The position numbers and the translations under genes are program-made. A stretch of DNA of 64,000 nt from FEN-1219 sp964503125 (GTDB taxonomy: Bacteria > Pseudomonadota > Gammaproteobacteria > Steroidobacterales > Rariloculaceae), in the NCBI GenBank assembly GCA_964503125.1, contig CAZCZE010000032.1:1-64000 (forward strand), read 5' to 3'. Shown one piece after another: positions 42,470-51,971 of the stretch (positions are counted from its first letter, which is position 1; every line of letters starts with the position of its first letter). Under the pieces are notes generated by a model, which was given only the letters and a program-made list of their open reading frames with translations, had not been told where the DNA came from and made no database searches.

Positions 42470-45400
42470 GTCTGCACCCGACCTCGGCCGTGCGCGAGGC
42501 GGTACAACGCCGGCAGCACGAGCAGCGTCAACAGCGTCGACGACACGATGCCGCCGATCACGACCGTCGCGAGCGGCCGCTGCACCTCGGCGCCGACGCC
42601 CGTATTGAAGGCCATCGGCACGAAGCCGAGCGACGCGACGAGCGCCGTCATGAGCACGGGCCGGAGGCGCGTGAGAGCGCCCGTGACGATCGCTTCTTCG
42701 AGCGGCCGCCCCTCGTGCAGCAAATTCCGGATGAACGACACGAGCACGATGCCGTTCAGCACCGCGACGCCCGACAACGCGATGAACCCGACGCCGGCCG
42801 AGATCGACAACGGAATGTCGCGCAGCCAGAGCGCGAGCACGCCGCCCGTGAGCGCGAGCGGCACGCCGCTGAAGATCAGCAGCGAGTCGGCGAACGAGCG
42901 GAACGACAGATACAGCAGCACGAAGATGAGGAGCAGCGTGGCCGGGACGACGAGCCGCAGGCGCTCGGCGCCCGAGATCAGTTGCTCGAACGTGCCGCCA
43001 TATTCGAGCCAGTAGCCGGCCGGGACCGCGACGCCCGCTTCGATGCGTGCGCGCGCATCGGCGACGAACGAGCCGAGATCGCGGCCGCGCACGTTGGCCG
43101 TGACGACGGCGCGGCGCTTGCCGTTCTCGCGGTTGATCGCGTTCGGCCCGTCGGCGATCGTGAGCGCGGCGAGCTCGCGCAGCGGCACGTAGCCGCCGCC
43201 CGGCAACGGCACGGGCAACGCGTCGAGCGTGGCCGGATCGTTGCGCAGCGGCTCGGGTAACCGGATCACGAGATCGAAGCGCTGATCGCCTTCGAATACC
43301 TGGCCGACGGCTTTGCCGCCGACGGCGGTCGCTACGACGTCCTGCACGTCGGCGACGTCGAGCCCGTAGCGGGCTAGCACGGTACGGCGCGGCTCCACGG
43401 TCAGCATCGGCAGGCCGGTCATCTGCTCGAGCGCCACGTCGGCGCCGCCTGCCACCCCGGCGAGGATCGCCTCGATTTCGCCGCCGAGCGCCTGCAACGT
43501 AGCGAGATCGTCGCCGTAGACCTTCACCGCGACGTCGGAGCGAACGCCCGAGATGAGCTCGTTGAAGCGCATCTGAATCGGCTGCGTGAACTCGTAGTTG
43601 TTGCCGGGCACTCGGGCCGCGGCCGCCTCGAGCTCTTGCACGAGCACGCTCTTGGGCTTGCGGGGGTCGGGCCACTCTTCGCGTTCCTTGAGGATCACGT
43701 AAGTGTCGGCGACCGAGGGCGGCATCGGGTCCGTGGCAATGTCGGCCGTGCCGAGCTTCGCGAACACGCGCTCGACCTCGGGAAACTCGGCCAGTCTCGA
43801 GTCGAGCGCAAGCTGCATGCCGATCGCCTGCTCGATGCCCGTGCCCGGGATGCGCAGGGCATGCAGCGCAATGTCGCCCTCGTCGAGGCTCGGGATGAAC
43901 TCGCTGCCCATGCGTGCGGCGAGCGTGGCCGCGAGGGCCACGAGCACCGCGGCGGCGGCTACGGCCGTGATGCGGAAGCGCAGCGCCGCGCGCAGCAGCG
44001 GCTCGTAGCCGCGGTGCGCCGCGCGCATGACGACGTTCTCGTGAGCCGCGACCTTGCCGCGCACGAACACGGCGACCGCGGCCGGTACGAACGTGACGCT
44101 CAAGGCGAGCGCGGCGGTCAACGCGAGCGCCACGGTCAACGCCATCGGGTGGAACATTTTTCCCTCGACGCCCGAGAGCGCGAAGATCGGCAGGTAGACG
44201 ATCAAGATGACGAACATGCCGAAGGTGCTCGGGCGAATGACCTCGGTCGTGGCCTCGCGGACGACTTCGAGCCGCTCGCGCAGGGGCAGGGCATCGCCGC
44301 CCCGCTGCGCGGCTGCGAGCCGCCGCAGACAGTTCTCGACGATGATGACGGCGCCGTCGACGATGAGGCCGAAATCGAGAGCGCCGAGGCTCATGAGGTT
44401 GCCGCTGATGCGCGCCTCGACCATGCCCGTGATCGTGAATAGCATCGACAGTGGAATCACGAGCGTCGTGACGAGCGCCGCGCGCAAGTTGCCGAGCAGC
44501 GCGAATAGCACCGCGACGACGAGCAGCGCGCCCTCGAACAGATTGGTGCGGACCGTCGCGATGGTCTTGTCGACGAGCGTGGTACGGTCGTAGACGGCCT
44601 CGAGCCTGAGCCCCGCGGGCAGCGAGGCGTTGATCTCCGTGAGCTTGTCTGCGGCCGCTCGCGCGACGATGCGGCTGTTCTCTCCCATGAGCATGAACAC
44701 GGTGCCGAGCACGACCTCCTCGCCGTTCATCGGGGCGGCGCCCGTGCGCAGATCCTTGCCGATGTAGACCTCGGCGACGTCGCCGACGACGACGGGCGTG
44801 CCGGCGTGCGTCGCGACGCGGATGGCGCGGATCTCGTCGAGGGTGGCGACTTGCCCCGGCACGCGCACGAGATATTGGCTGCCGAAGCGCTCGATGTACC
44901 CGGCGCCGACGTTGACGTTGTTGCGCTCGAGCGCGGTCGCCAAGTCCGCGAGCGTCAGGCCGAACGCCAGCAATGCCGCAGGCCGCGGCGCGACGACGTA
45001 CTGCCGCTCGTGGCCGCCGACCATGTTGACCTCGGTGATGCCCGGGACGCGCGCGAGCTGCGGCCGCACGACCCAGTCCATGACGGTGTGTAGGTCGCTC
45101 GTGTCGTACGCCGCGCCGTCGGGGCGGTGTGCCCCGGGCGCGACGCTCAACACGAAGCTGAAGATCTCGCCCAAGCCGGTTGCGATCGGCCCGAGCTCGG
45201 GCTCGAGCCCCGGCGGCAACGCCGCGCGCGCTTCCTGCAAGCGTTCCGCGACGCGCTGGCGCGCAAAGTAGATGTCCGTGCCGTCTGCGAATACGACCGT
45301 GACCTGCGACAGGCCGTAGCGCGAGATCGAGCGCGTGTAGTCGAGACGCGGCAGACCCGCCATCGCGGTCTCGACGGCGAACGTGATGCGCTGCTCGGCT

Positions 45401-45579
45401 TCGAGCGGCGAGTAGCCCGGCGCCTCGGTGTTGATCTGCACCTGGACGTTGGTGATGTCGGGCACCGCGTCGATCGTGAGGCGCTGATAGTTGTAGACGC
45501 CGAATGCGGCGAGCGCAGCGACCGCGAGCAGCACGAGCCAGCGGTGGTGGATCGAGCGAGCGACCAGATAGTCGAGCAT
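42466..45579 (-). CDS. czcA: CzcA/HME-RND divalent-cation efflux pump
   Basis: 1037 residues. The proton-relay helix reads DFGLIVDGAVIIVENCLRRL, which belongs to the Co/Zn/Cd/Ni group, in contrast with the Cu/Ag type of the cusA gene nearby. Further motifs: ITNVQVQINTEAPGYSPLEA, FARQRVAERLQEARAALPPG, GSEFIPSLDEGDIALHALRI. Full length with 12 expected TM helices. It works with the czcB and czcC products encoded upstream. Exact metal specificity cannot be read from the sequence. Confidence 0.94.
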   Translation of the reverse strand: MLDYLVARSIHHRWLVLLAVAALAAFGVYNYQRLTIDAVPDITNVQVQINTEAPGYSPLEAEQRITFAVETAMAGLPRLDYTRSISRYGLSQVTVVFADGTDIYFARQRVAERLQEARAALPPGLEPELGPIATGLGEIFSFVLSVAPGAHRPDGAAYDTSDLHTVMDWVVRPQLARVPGITEVNMVGGHERQYVVAPRPAALLAFGLTLADLATALERNNVNVGAGYIERFGSQYLVRVPGQVATLDEIRAIRVATHAGTPVVVGDVAEVYIGKDLRTGAAPMNGEEVVLGTVFMLMGENSRIVARAAADKLTEINASLPAGLRLEAVYDRTTLVDKTIATVRTNLFEGALLVVAVLFALLGNLRAALVTTLVIPLSMLFTITGMVEARISGNLMSLGALDFGLIVDGAVIIVENCLRRLAAAQRGGDALPLRERLEVVREATTEVIRPSTFGMFVILIVYLPIFALSGVEGKMFHPMALTVALALTAALALSVTFVPAAVAVFVRGKVAAHENVVMRAAHRGYEPLLRAALRFRITAVAAAAVLVALAATLAARMGSEFIPSLDEGDIALHALRIPGTGIEQAIGMQLALDSRLAEFPEVERVFAKLGTADIATDPMPPSVADTYVILKEREEWPDPRKPKSVLVQELEAAAARVPGNNYEFTQPIQMRFNELISGVRSDVAVKVYGDDLATLQALGGEIEAILAGVAGGADVALEQMTGLPMLTVEPRRTVLARYGLDVADVQDVVATAVGGKAVGQVFEGDQRFDLVIRLPEPLRNDPATLDALPVPLPGGGYVPLRELAALTIADGPNAINRENGKRRAVVTANVRGRDLGSFVADARARIEAGVAVPAGYWLEYGGTFEQLISGAERLRLVVPATLLLIFVLLYLSFRSFADSLLIFSGVPLALTGGVLALWLRDIPLSISAGVGFIALSGVAVLNGIVLVSFIRNLLHEGRPLEEAIVTGALTRLRPVLMTALVASLGFVPMAFNTGVGAEVQRPLATVVIGGIVSSTLLTLLVLPALYRLAHGRGRVQT

Positions 45580-45591
45580 TGGCGCCTCCCT

Positions 45592-46821
45592 CTAGTGGTC
45601 GTGGCTCGCGCCGGCTTTTTCGATGTCGGCTTTGATCAAGTAGCTGTTGGCGGTGACGTAGGTCGTGCCCGGTGCGAGCCCGCCCTGCACCTCGACGAAG
45701 CTCGCGTCGCGCCGGCCGAGCGTCAGCATGCGCACCTCGTAGGTCTCGCCGACCTGCGCGAACACGACGTCGAAGTCGCGAAACCGCTGCAACGCCGCGA
45801 GCGGCACGGCGAGCGCGACTGGCGCGGTGGAGATCGTCACGCGGCCCTCGACGAACTGTCCCGGCGTCCAGCGGCCGTCGGCGTTCTCGAGCACGACGCG
45901 CGCGATCACGCTCTGTGAGGCACGGTTGCCGACGGGTGCGAGGTAGCCGATCACGCCCACGGCGGCGGCGCCGTTGTCGCTGTCGATCGCGACCTCGAGC
46001 CCCGTGCGCAGGTGCGCGCGGTCGCGTGAGAAGACGTCGAGCTCGGCCCACACCGACGAGAAATCGGCGATCTCGAACAACGCGTCGGCATCGGTCTGCT
46101 CGCCGGGCGCGGCGTGGCGTGCCGTGAGCATGCCCGCGATGGGCGCCGTGACCGAATAGGTCTGCAAGCTCTCGTTCGACTCGATCGTCGCGAGCGTGTC
46201 GCCCGAGCGCACGGCGTCGCCGACGTTGCGGCTCACGTTGCGGATGACGCCCGGGAAGCGCGCGTGCACCGTGCGCACCCGCGTGGCGTCGGGGGCAATC
46301 GCGCCGTAGAGCACGAGCTCGTCGCGAATCGTGCCGGGCCCGGCCGTTGCCGTGGCGATGCCAGCGGCGCGAGCGACGTCGGCCGCGATCGTCGTGCGGC
46401 CTTCGTGCGACTCGTACTCGAAGCGGTGCTCGCGACCCGCATGCCGAGCGACGACCGTGACGTCGAACGAGTGGGGCTCCTCGACGGTTTGCGTGCCGCG
46501 GAGGAAATCGCCCTGCGGCGCGAACTCGATGCGATCGACGCCGCCGCCGAGGCGGGCGAGCTCGACGGAGAGCGCCACGTCGGCCGCCACGAGTGGCTCG
46601 CCGCCCGACGACGCCCAGGCGTGAAACTCGGGCGGCACACCGGTTTCGAAGATCGCGAGCTCGAGCGTGAAGTAGCCGTCGGCGAGGAGCCGCCCGCCGT
46701 TGGGGCCTCGCGCGGCTTCCGCGCCGGGCTCGTCGGCGTGATCGTCTTCGGCCGTCGTGCGTCCGGCATCGCAAGCAGCCGCGAGCGGCAGGACGAGAAG
46801 CGATAACAGTAGTTTGTTCAT
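45592..46821 (-). CDS. czcB: CzcB-type periplasmic adaptor lipoprotein
   Basis: 409 residues from ATG 46821, which gives a lipoprotein signal (LLVLPLAAACDAG). An N-terminal CzcB-specific domain (RGPNGGRLLADGYFTLELAI, EFHAWASSGGEPL) precedes the barrel-sandwich/hairpin part (VHARFPGVIRNVSRNVGDAV, SVTAPIAGMLTARHAAPGE) and the barrel domain. The C terminus is His-containing (AGASHDH). The start overlaps the czcC stop by 4 bases. The frame extends upstream only because of high GC. Confidence 0.9.
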   Translation of the reverse strand: MNKLLLSLLVLPLAAACDAGRTTAEDDHADEPGAEAARGPNGGRLLADGYFTLELAIFETGVPPEFHAWASSGGEPLVAADVALSVELARLGGGVDRIEFAPQGDFLRGTQTVEEPHSFDVTVVARHAGREHRFEYESHEGRTTIAADVARAAGIATATAGPGTIRDELVLYGAIAPDATRVRTVHARFPGVIRNVSRNVGDAVRSGDTLATIESNESLQTYSVTAPIAGMLTARHAAPGEQTDADALFEIADFSSVWAELDVFSRDRAHLRTGLEVAIDSDNGAAAVGVIGYLAPVGNRASQSVIARVVLENADGRWTPGQFVEGRVTISTAPVALAVPLAALQRFRDFDVVFAQVGETYEVRMLTLGRRDASFVEVQGGLAPGTTYVTANSYLIKADIEKAGASHDH

Positions 46822-48086
46822 GGCGTGACCTCGCTTGGCGCCTGGAGAGCCTCTCCCGTTAGGCGCTCGATCTCGGTGCGATACAGGTGGGCATTGGCCG
46901 CCGCGTCGATGAGCGCGCGCTGCACCTCGACAAGCTCGCGCTGGGCGTCGACCCACTCGAGGTAGCTGTAGCGGCCGCGCTCGAAGGCGTAGCGCGTGGC
47001 CTCGAGCGCCGCCTCCATCTCCGGCAGCACGCTCGTACGAAGGACGTCGGCTTCCGTGATCGCATGGCGCAGCTCCTGGAACAACTCGAACAGCTGCGCC
47101 TCGGCGCGCACGCGGTGCGCTTCGCGCTCGGCTCCCGTCTGCTCGCGCTCCGCGCGTGCCGCCGCGATCCCGCCGCGCGCGCGCGAGCCCGCGAACAGCG
47201 GCATCGTCACGCCGAGCACGAGCGCCTCGTCGTTGGTGTCGTGGAGCATGCGCACGCCTGCTCGTACCGTGAGATCCGTTCGCGCATGCGCTTCGGCGAC
47301 GCGCAGCTCGGCGTCGCGCAGCCGTTCCTCGGACGCGAAGCGCACGAAGTCAGGGTTGCGCGCGAGGCGTGCCACGAGCTCCTCGTACCCCTCGCTCGGC
47401 GGCAAGGCGTAGAGATCGGCGCTCACGCGCTCGAACGTGGCGCCGCTCTCGCCCCACATCGCGGCGAGCTTGCGCCGGGACGTGAGGAGCTCGTGCTCCG
47501 CGTGCTCTTGCTCGACACGAGCTCGCGCGCTCGTGACGCGAGCGCGCCGCAGCTCGACGTCGGGCGCGCGCGCGGCCGCGACGCGAGCGGTCGCCGCTAC
47601 GACGTTGTCCTCGGCGAGCGCCGTCGCGCGCATCGTCAGCGCCAAGTGCTCCTGGTCTGCGGCGACGTGGATGAGTCGCCGCGTGACCTCGGCGAGCACG
47701 TCGAGCTCGGCGGCCGCGCGCTCGGCATCGACGAGTGCCGTCGTCGCATTGGCCGCGTCGGCGCGCAGGCCGCGCTTGTCGCCGAGCTCGATGACCTGCG
47801 ACAAGGCGAACGTCGTCTCCGCCGAGTCGAAGCCGCTCGCGCGGCCCGTGCCGAAGGCGTCTTGGGTCTCGGCTTGCAGCTCGAACGGCGGCCGTAGCGT
47901 GGCGAGCCCGGCGCGCTCGCGCGCGGCCGTGAGCCGCGGCGCGTAGACGCGCAGCTCCGGGTTGCGGGCGAGCGTCTGCTCGATGGCCGACTTAAGCGTC
48001 AGCACCTGGGCCGCCGCCGGAGTGGCGGAGCCTATGAGGAAAGCGGTGCACGCTCCCACGAGCGCGCACCGGGTCGAACGTGCCAT
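46818..48086 (-). CDS. czcC: CzcC/TolC-family outer-membrane channel
   Basis: 422 residues with signal peptide (ending PAAAQ), and OEP repeats with coiled-coil stretches (LTLKSAIEQTLARNPELRVY, RARVTSARARVEQEHAEHEL). The motif RRKLAAMWGESGATF is typical of CzcC. It provides the outer-membrane exit for the CzcAB pump and starts the czcCBA-DUF3147 operon. A His-rich exported protein is encoded just upstream on the same strand. Confidence 0.9.
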   Translation of the reverse strand: MARSTRCALVGACTAFLIGSATPAAAQVLTLKSAIEQTLARNPELRVYAPRLTAARERAGLATLRPPFELQAETQDAFGTGRASGFDSAETTFALSQVIELGDKRGLRADAANATTALVDAERAAAELDVLAEVTRRLIHVAADQEHLALTMRATALAEDNVVAATARVAAARAPDVELRRARVTSARARVEQEHAEHELLTSRRKLAAMWGESGATFERVSADLYALPPSEGYEELVARLARNPDFVRFASEERLRDAELRVAEAHARTDLTVRAGVRMLHDTNDEALVLGVTMPLFAGSRARGGIAAARAEREQTGAEREAHRVRAEAQLFELFQELRHAITEADVLRTSVLPEMEAALEATRYAFERGRYSYLEWVDAQRELVEVQRALIDAAANAHLYRTEIERLTGEALQAPSEVTP

Positions 48087-48178
48087 GCAGCCTCCAACGC
48101 GAGTGCGATCGCGCCCCGATGACGGACGCGATCAACGGCCGCCGCACGAGTCATGCGGCAGCGACGCGAGCTCACGGG

Positions 48179-48553
48179 TCAGCGCGGCGGGGCGCGCAGC
48201 TGCGGATGGAGGTAGCGCGGGTTAGGGGCGGGCGGAAGATCCGCGGCGTCGGCGAGGGCGCTGCCTGGCAACGCCTCGATGTGAACGGTCAAAAGGTGAG
48301 CCGTGATCGCGGGCAGGTCGTGCTTGCAGGCTTTCGTGAGCGCTTGGTTCGGCACGTCGAGATCGAGATCGGCGTGCTCGGCGCCATCCGAGTGCCCGGG
48401 CACCTCGTGGTCGTGGTCCGTGCTGTCCGTGAGGTGCACGGCCGCGGGCGGCTCCTGCCCGTCGAAGCAGTAGTGTACATGGCTGTGGGCATTCGTGAGC
48501 CCGGCGAAGAGCACCGCGAGCGCAGCCGGCCACGTCCAGCGTTTCGAGACCAT
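48179..48553 (-). CDS. Small exported His/Asp-rich protein at the head of the czc operon
   Basis: 124 residues from ATG 48553. Signal peptide (AALAVLFAGLTNAHS), then HVHYCFDGQEPP, DSTDHDHEVPGHSDGAEHAD, and CKHDLPA. No named domain. The His/Asp-rich run suggests divalent-metal binding in the periplasm, in keeping with the Zn/Co/Cd-type pump encoded 92 bases downstream. It parallels the Cys-rich protein at the head of the cus operon. Confidence 0.6.
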   Translation of the reverse strand: MVSKRWTWPAALAVLFAGLTNAHSHVHYCFDGQEPPAAVHLTDSTDHDHEVPGHSDGAEHADLDLDVPNQALTKACKHDLPAITAHLLTVHIEALPGSALADAADLPPAPNPRYLHPQLRAPPR

Positions 48554-48623
48554 GCGCCGAGGATAGCGGCTCGCGGCCACACTGGCTATCCTTGCCGGCC
48601 TGAACCGTGCCTGGAGCCAAGTG

Positions 48624-49799
48624 ATGCGGAAGTCAGTGGGCCTTGCGGCCGCCTTGTTGTGGGTGGGTCCGGTGGCCGAAGCCCAAGATGCACGCGCCTC
48701 GCCGCCGCTGCCGTCTTTCCCTCAGGTCTACGAGACGGCCGATCTCAAGATTCGCGTCGTCAAAGCGGCCGACGGGCTCGAGAACCCGTGGAGTCTCGCG
48801 TGGCTGCCGAACGGCGACCTCCTGATCACGGAGCGCGCCGGGCGGTTGCGTGTTTTCCGCAACGGTGCGCTCGATCCCGAGCCGATCGCCGGCGTGCCCG
48901 AGGTGCGCATCACGGTGCTCGGCGGCTTGCTCGACGTGCTCCCGCACCCGAATTTCGCGACGAACCGCGTCCTTTATTTGAGCTATGCCAAAGGCGGCGA
49001 GGGCAACCTCTCGACGACGGCGATCTCGCGCGCGCGCCTCGACGGCACGAAGCTCGAGGACGCGCAAGAGATCTTCGTCGCCGAGAACTGGAGCACCTCG
49101 CCGACCAACTTCGGCGGCCGCATGGTGTTCGGCCGCGACGGCCTGTTGTACGTCGCCATCGGCGAGCGCCAGGAGCAGGACCGCGCGCAGAACGCGATGT
49201 TGCACGGCGGCAAGGTGCTGCGGTTACGCGAGGACGGGACGGCGCCGCCCGACAATCCGTTCGTCGGCCGCGACGGCTATCTGCCCGAGATCTACTCGGT
49301 CGGTCACCGGAGCCCGCAGGGTTTGGCCGTGCACCCCGCGACCGGCGAGCTCTGGGAGAACGAGCACGGCCCGCTCGGCGGCGACGAGCTCAACATCGTG
49401 CGCGCCGGCAAGAACTACGGCTGGCCGCTCGTGACCTTCGGCAAGAACTACGACGGCACCGTGGTCAGTGACTACTCGTCGCGCGAGGGGTACGAGGCGC
49501 CGTTCATGTTCTGGGTACCCTCGATCGCGGTCTCGGGCTTGAGCTTCTACACGGGTGATCGCCTCGGTCCCTGGAAGGGCAACGCGTTCGTCGGCGCGAT
49601 GATGGAAGGCCGCACGCGCGCGACGGGCCACGTGCAGCGCATCACGTTCGCCGAGAACGGGCAGCCCATTCAGCGCGAGCCGATCCTGGCGCAGCTGCGC
49701 CAGCGCATCCGCGATGTGCGGCCCGGGCCCGACGGCCTGCTCTACGTGCTGACCGACCAGAACCCCGGCGTGCTGCTGCGCATCGAGCCCGCGGAGTAG
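48624..49799 (+). CDS. PQQ-dependent soluble aldose sugar dehydrogenase-like protein
   Basis: 391 residues with signal peptide (ending AEAQD) and a six-bladed propeller of the glucose/sorbosone dehydrogenase family. Motifs: LENPWSLAWLPNGDLLITER, GRLRVFRNG, GHRSPQGLAVHPATGELWEN, EHGPLGGDELN, AGKNYGWPLVTFG and RQRIRDVRPGPDGLLYVLTD. Such enzymes oxidise sugars with PQQ and Ca2+ in the periplasm. The ATG at 48624 (after GGAGCC) is chosen. A paralogue lies at 60940-62154. No PQQ synthesis genes are in the window. Confidence 0.88.
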   Translation: MRKSVGLAAALLWVGPVAEAQDARASPPLPSFPQVYETADLKIRVVKAADGLENPWSLAWLPNGDLLITERAGRLRVFRNGALDPEPIAGVPEVRITVLGGLLDVLPHPNFATNRVLYLSYAKGGEGNLSTTAISRARLDGTKLEDAQEIFVAENWSTSPTNFGGRMVFGRDGLLYVAIGERQEQDRAQNAMLHGGKVLRLREDGTAPPDNPFVGRDGYLPEIYSVGHRSPQGLAVHPATGELWENEHGPLGGDELNIVRAGKNYGWPLVTFGKNYDGTVVSDYSSREGYEAPFMFWVPSIAVSGLSFYTGDRLGPWKGNAFVGAMMEGRTRATGHVQRITFAENGQPIQREPILAQLRQRIRDVRPGPDGLLYVLTDQNPGVLLRIEPAE

Positions 49800-49829
49800 C
49801 CGCGGCCCCCAAACGACAGAGGAGCCAAC

Positions 49830-50573
49830 ATGAAACAAGAACCCGAGCAACCCGCCGCGCCGAGCATCGATCGCCGAACGTTGCTCGCGTCGACCGCCGT
49901 CGGCGTCAGCGCCGCGCTGCTGCAAACGCGAGCCGTTGCACAAGCGCGCACCGGCCGCGCGCCGGTACGCGCGGAATCCTTCGGCCAGGTGCATCAGCCG
50001 AGGCCCCTGCCGTTCGACTCGGCAACGTTGAACGGGTTGTCGCAACGACTCATCGACTCGCATTGGTCGAACAACTATGGCGGCTCCGTGCGGGCGCTCA
50101 ACGAAACGAAGCGGCGACTCGCCGATGCGCTGGCGGATCGTGACCTGCCGGCCTACATCTACAACGACCTGAAGCGCGAGCACCTCATGCGCACCGGCTC
50201 CGTCGTGCTGCACGAGCTCTACTTCGAAAACCTCGGCGGCAACGGACGAGCCGACGATGCGGCTCGGGCGTGGCTAGGAACGGCGTTCGGCCAATTCGAC
50301 CGTTGGGAAACCGAGTTTCGGCGGATTGCCGCGGGTTTGGGCGGTGGCGCCGGCTGGGTAGTGCTCGGCTACAACCGCCAATTCGGCACGGCTGAAAACT
50401 ATTGGATGGCCGATCACATGCACTCGCCGGCGACGACCGTGCCGTTGCTGGTCATGGACATGTACGAGCACTCGTACCACATGGATTTCGGCGCGGCCGC
50501 GGCGCAATACGTCGACGCGTTCTTCAACAACATCAATTGGGAGTCCGTGCTCGCGCGAATCGACGCGCTGTAA
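49830..50573 (+). CDS. Tat-exported Fe/Mn superoxide-dismutase-like protein with altered gateway residues
   Basis: 247 residues: a Tat-like signal (IDRRTLLASTAVGVSAALLQ) followed by an Fe/Mn-SOD fold. Metal ligands are retained: His78 (DSHWSNNYGG), His in VVLHELYFENL, and Asp/His in VMDMYEHSYHMDFG. However, aligned without gaps to the HxxxHHxxYVNNLN helix of SODs, the gateway residues His30 and Tyr34 become Asn82 and Ser86 (NNYGGSVRALN). This suggests changed activity. It may be a periplasmic superoxide scavenger or an SOD-fold protein with another role. Confidence 0.8.
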   Translation: MKQEPEQPAAPSIDRRTLLASTAVGVSAALLQTRAVAQARTGRAPVRAESFGQVHQPRPLPFDSATLNGLSQRLIDSHWSNNYGGSVRALNETKRRLADALADRDLPAYIYNDLKREHLMRTGSVVLHELYFENLGGNGRADDAARAWLGTAFGQFDRWETEFRRIAAGLGGGAGWVVLGYNRQFGTAENYWMADHMHSPATTVPLLVMDMYEHSYHMDFGAAAAQYVDAFFNNINWESVLARIDAL

Positions 50574-50593
50574 ACGGACGGAGGTGCCTGGTC

Positions 50594-51247
50594 ATGAAAC
50601 AGGGACTATTGGTCGCGTTGCTCGTGGTGCCCCAGACCGTTTTCGCTGACGTGGTGGACTTCGAGGCCATGGACGCCAATGCGTCGCCGCGCGGGTGGAC
50701 ACTTACGAAGACGGACGGCGGCGAGCCGCCGCGCTGGGAGATAGTCGAGGACCCCACTTCGCCGGCGCGATCGAAAGTGCTCGCGCAGCTGTCTGCGGAT
50801 CGAACCTCGGGCCGGTTTCCGCTCGCGATCCATCCCGGTCCGGCGATTCGCGACGGCACCGTCGCGGCGCGCTTCAAGCCGGTGTCCGGCCGCGTCGATC
50901 AGGTCGCCGGCCTCGTCTGGCGCTATCGCGACGAGAACAACTACTACATCGTGAGAGCCAATGCGCTCGAGGACAACGTCGTCCTCTACAAGGTCGAAAA
51001 TGGCCGGCGCAGCCCGCTCGGGCCCGTGGGCCGTCCCGACGACTACGGCGTGGATCATCCCGTGCCGGCCGGCCAATGGAGCGCCATGGCCGTCGCCTTC
51101 GACGGCAATCGGTTCATGGTCTCGTTCGACGGGCAGCCTTTGTTCGAAGTGGTCGACACGACGTTTACGGAGGCGGGTCGAGTCGGCCTGTGGACGAAGG
51201 CGGACAGCGTGACGCACTTCGACGGATTCGAAGTTGAGGCGCGCTAG
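50594..51247 (+). CDS. Exported concanavalin/LamG-like (DUF1080-type) protein
   Basis: 217 residues from ATG 50594 behind GGAGG. Signal peptide (LLVALLVVPQTVFA), then a single jelly-roll domain: GWTLTKTDGGEPPRWEIVED, QVAGLVWRYRDENNYYIVRA, VGLWTKADSVTHFDGFEVEA. This pattern is shared by 3-keto-disaccharide hydrolase/LamG-like carbohydrate-binding domains. No catalytic residue can be pointed to. It is followed by an overlapping gene (14 bases). Confidence 0.7.
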   Translation: MKQGLLVALLVVPQTVFADVVDFEAMDANASPRGWTLTKTDGGEPPRWEIVEDPTSPARSKVLAQLSADRTSGRFPLAIHPGPAIRDGTVAARFKPVSGRVDQVAGLVWRYRDENNYYIVRANALEDNVVLYKVENGRRSPLGPVGRPDDYGVDHPVPAGQWSAMAVAFDGNRFMVSFDGQPLFEVVDTTFTEAGRVGLWTKADSVTHFDGFEVEAR

Positions 51248-51950
51248 GTTTCTCGCGCTGTTCCTGGCGGGGGCCGTCTCCGTCGCACCCGGGGCGCTTG
51301 CGTTTCCGCCGTATCGCACGACCGACGCGGAGACTGCGGGCGATGACACGCTCGAGGTTCGTGTCGGCTTGCTGCGCCTGCAAGTGCGCGACTCCGCCAG
51401 CACGCGCCGAACGCCATTGAGCCGCGTCAACTACGGCATCGGGCCGCGCTTCGAGGTGATCTCCGAGCTCGAATACGCGATCGACGAGCACGAGCTCGAC
51501 GAAGGCGCGCTCGGCTTCAAGTGGGCAAGGCTCGAGGAGGGCCGCGGTATCGGTGTCGAGACTCTGATTCTCTTGCCCGTGCGTTCCGAGCTCGACGGCG
51601 CGGGAATCGAATCACAGATCACCCGAACCTGGCAACGAGAGCGATCGCGCGTGCACGTCAATGCCGGCGTGTTCTACGATCCGCGCGGAATCGCCACGGA
51701 ACGCGGCTGGCGCGCGAGCGCTCTCGCGGAGTTTCCGCGCGGGCGAATGCGCCCGGGCGTCGAGCTGTTCGTCCGCGACTCCGACACGAGCGACGCGCGC
51801 GTGCAGGCCGGCGTTGGGCTCATTGCAACGCTACGGCGCGTCGAAATTCGCACCGGCTTGCACCTCGGGCTCAATGATGCGGCACCCGATCTCGAGGGCA
51901 GCGTGTGGCTCTCGTGGAAGTGGCGCGTGCCGAAGGCGCCGGCGCTTTAA
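51234..51950 (+). CDS. Exported beta-rich protein of unknown function
   Basis: 238 residues from TTG 51234, the only start giving a complete signal peptide (ARFLALFLAGAVSVAPGALA). The mature part alternates hydrophobic and polar residues as in an outer-membrane barrel (YGIGPRFEVISELEYAIDEH, VGLIATLRRVEIRTGLHLGL) and ends in LSWKWRVPKAPAL. I do not recognise the family. Overlap with the upstream jelly-roll gene suggests coupled translation. Confidence 0.6.
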   Translation: MRRARFLALFLAGAVSVAPGALAFPPYRTTDAETAGDDTLEVRVGLLRLQVRDSASTRRTPLSRVNYGIGPRFEVISELEYAIDEHELDEGALGFKWARLEEGRGIGVETLILLPVRSELDGAGIESQITRTWQRERSRVHVNAGVFYDPRGIATERGWRASALAEFPRGRMRPGVELFVRDSDTSDARVQAGVGLIATLRRVEIRTGLHLGLNDAAPDLEGSVWLSWKWRVPKAPAL

Positions 51951-51971
51951 CCGGACTGGCGGGCCGCAACG

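Noticed and set aside
42119..46774. 1551-codon minus-strand frame spanning czcB, czcA and DUF3147
   Set aside because: Only its last 116 codons are real (DUF3147). The rest is an Arg-rich shadow of czcA and czcB in another frame.
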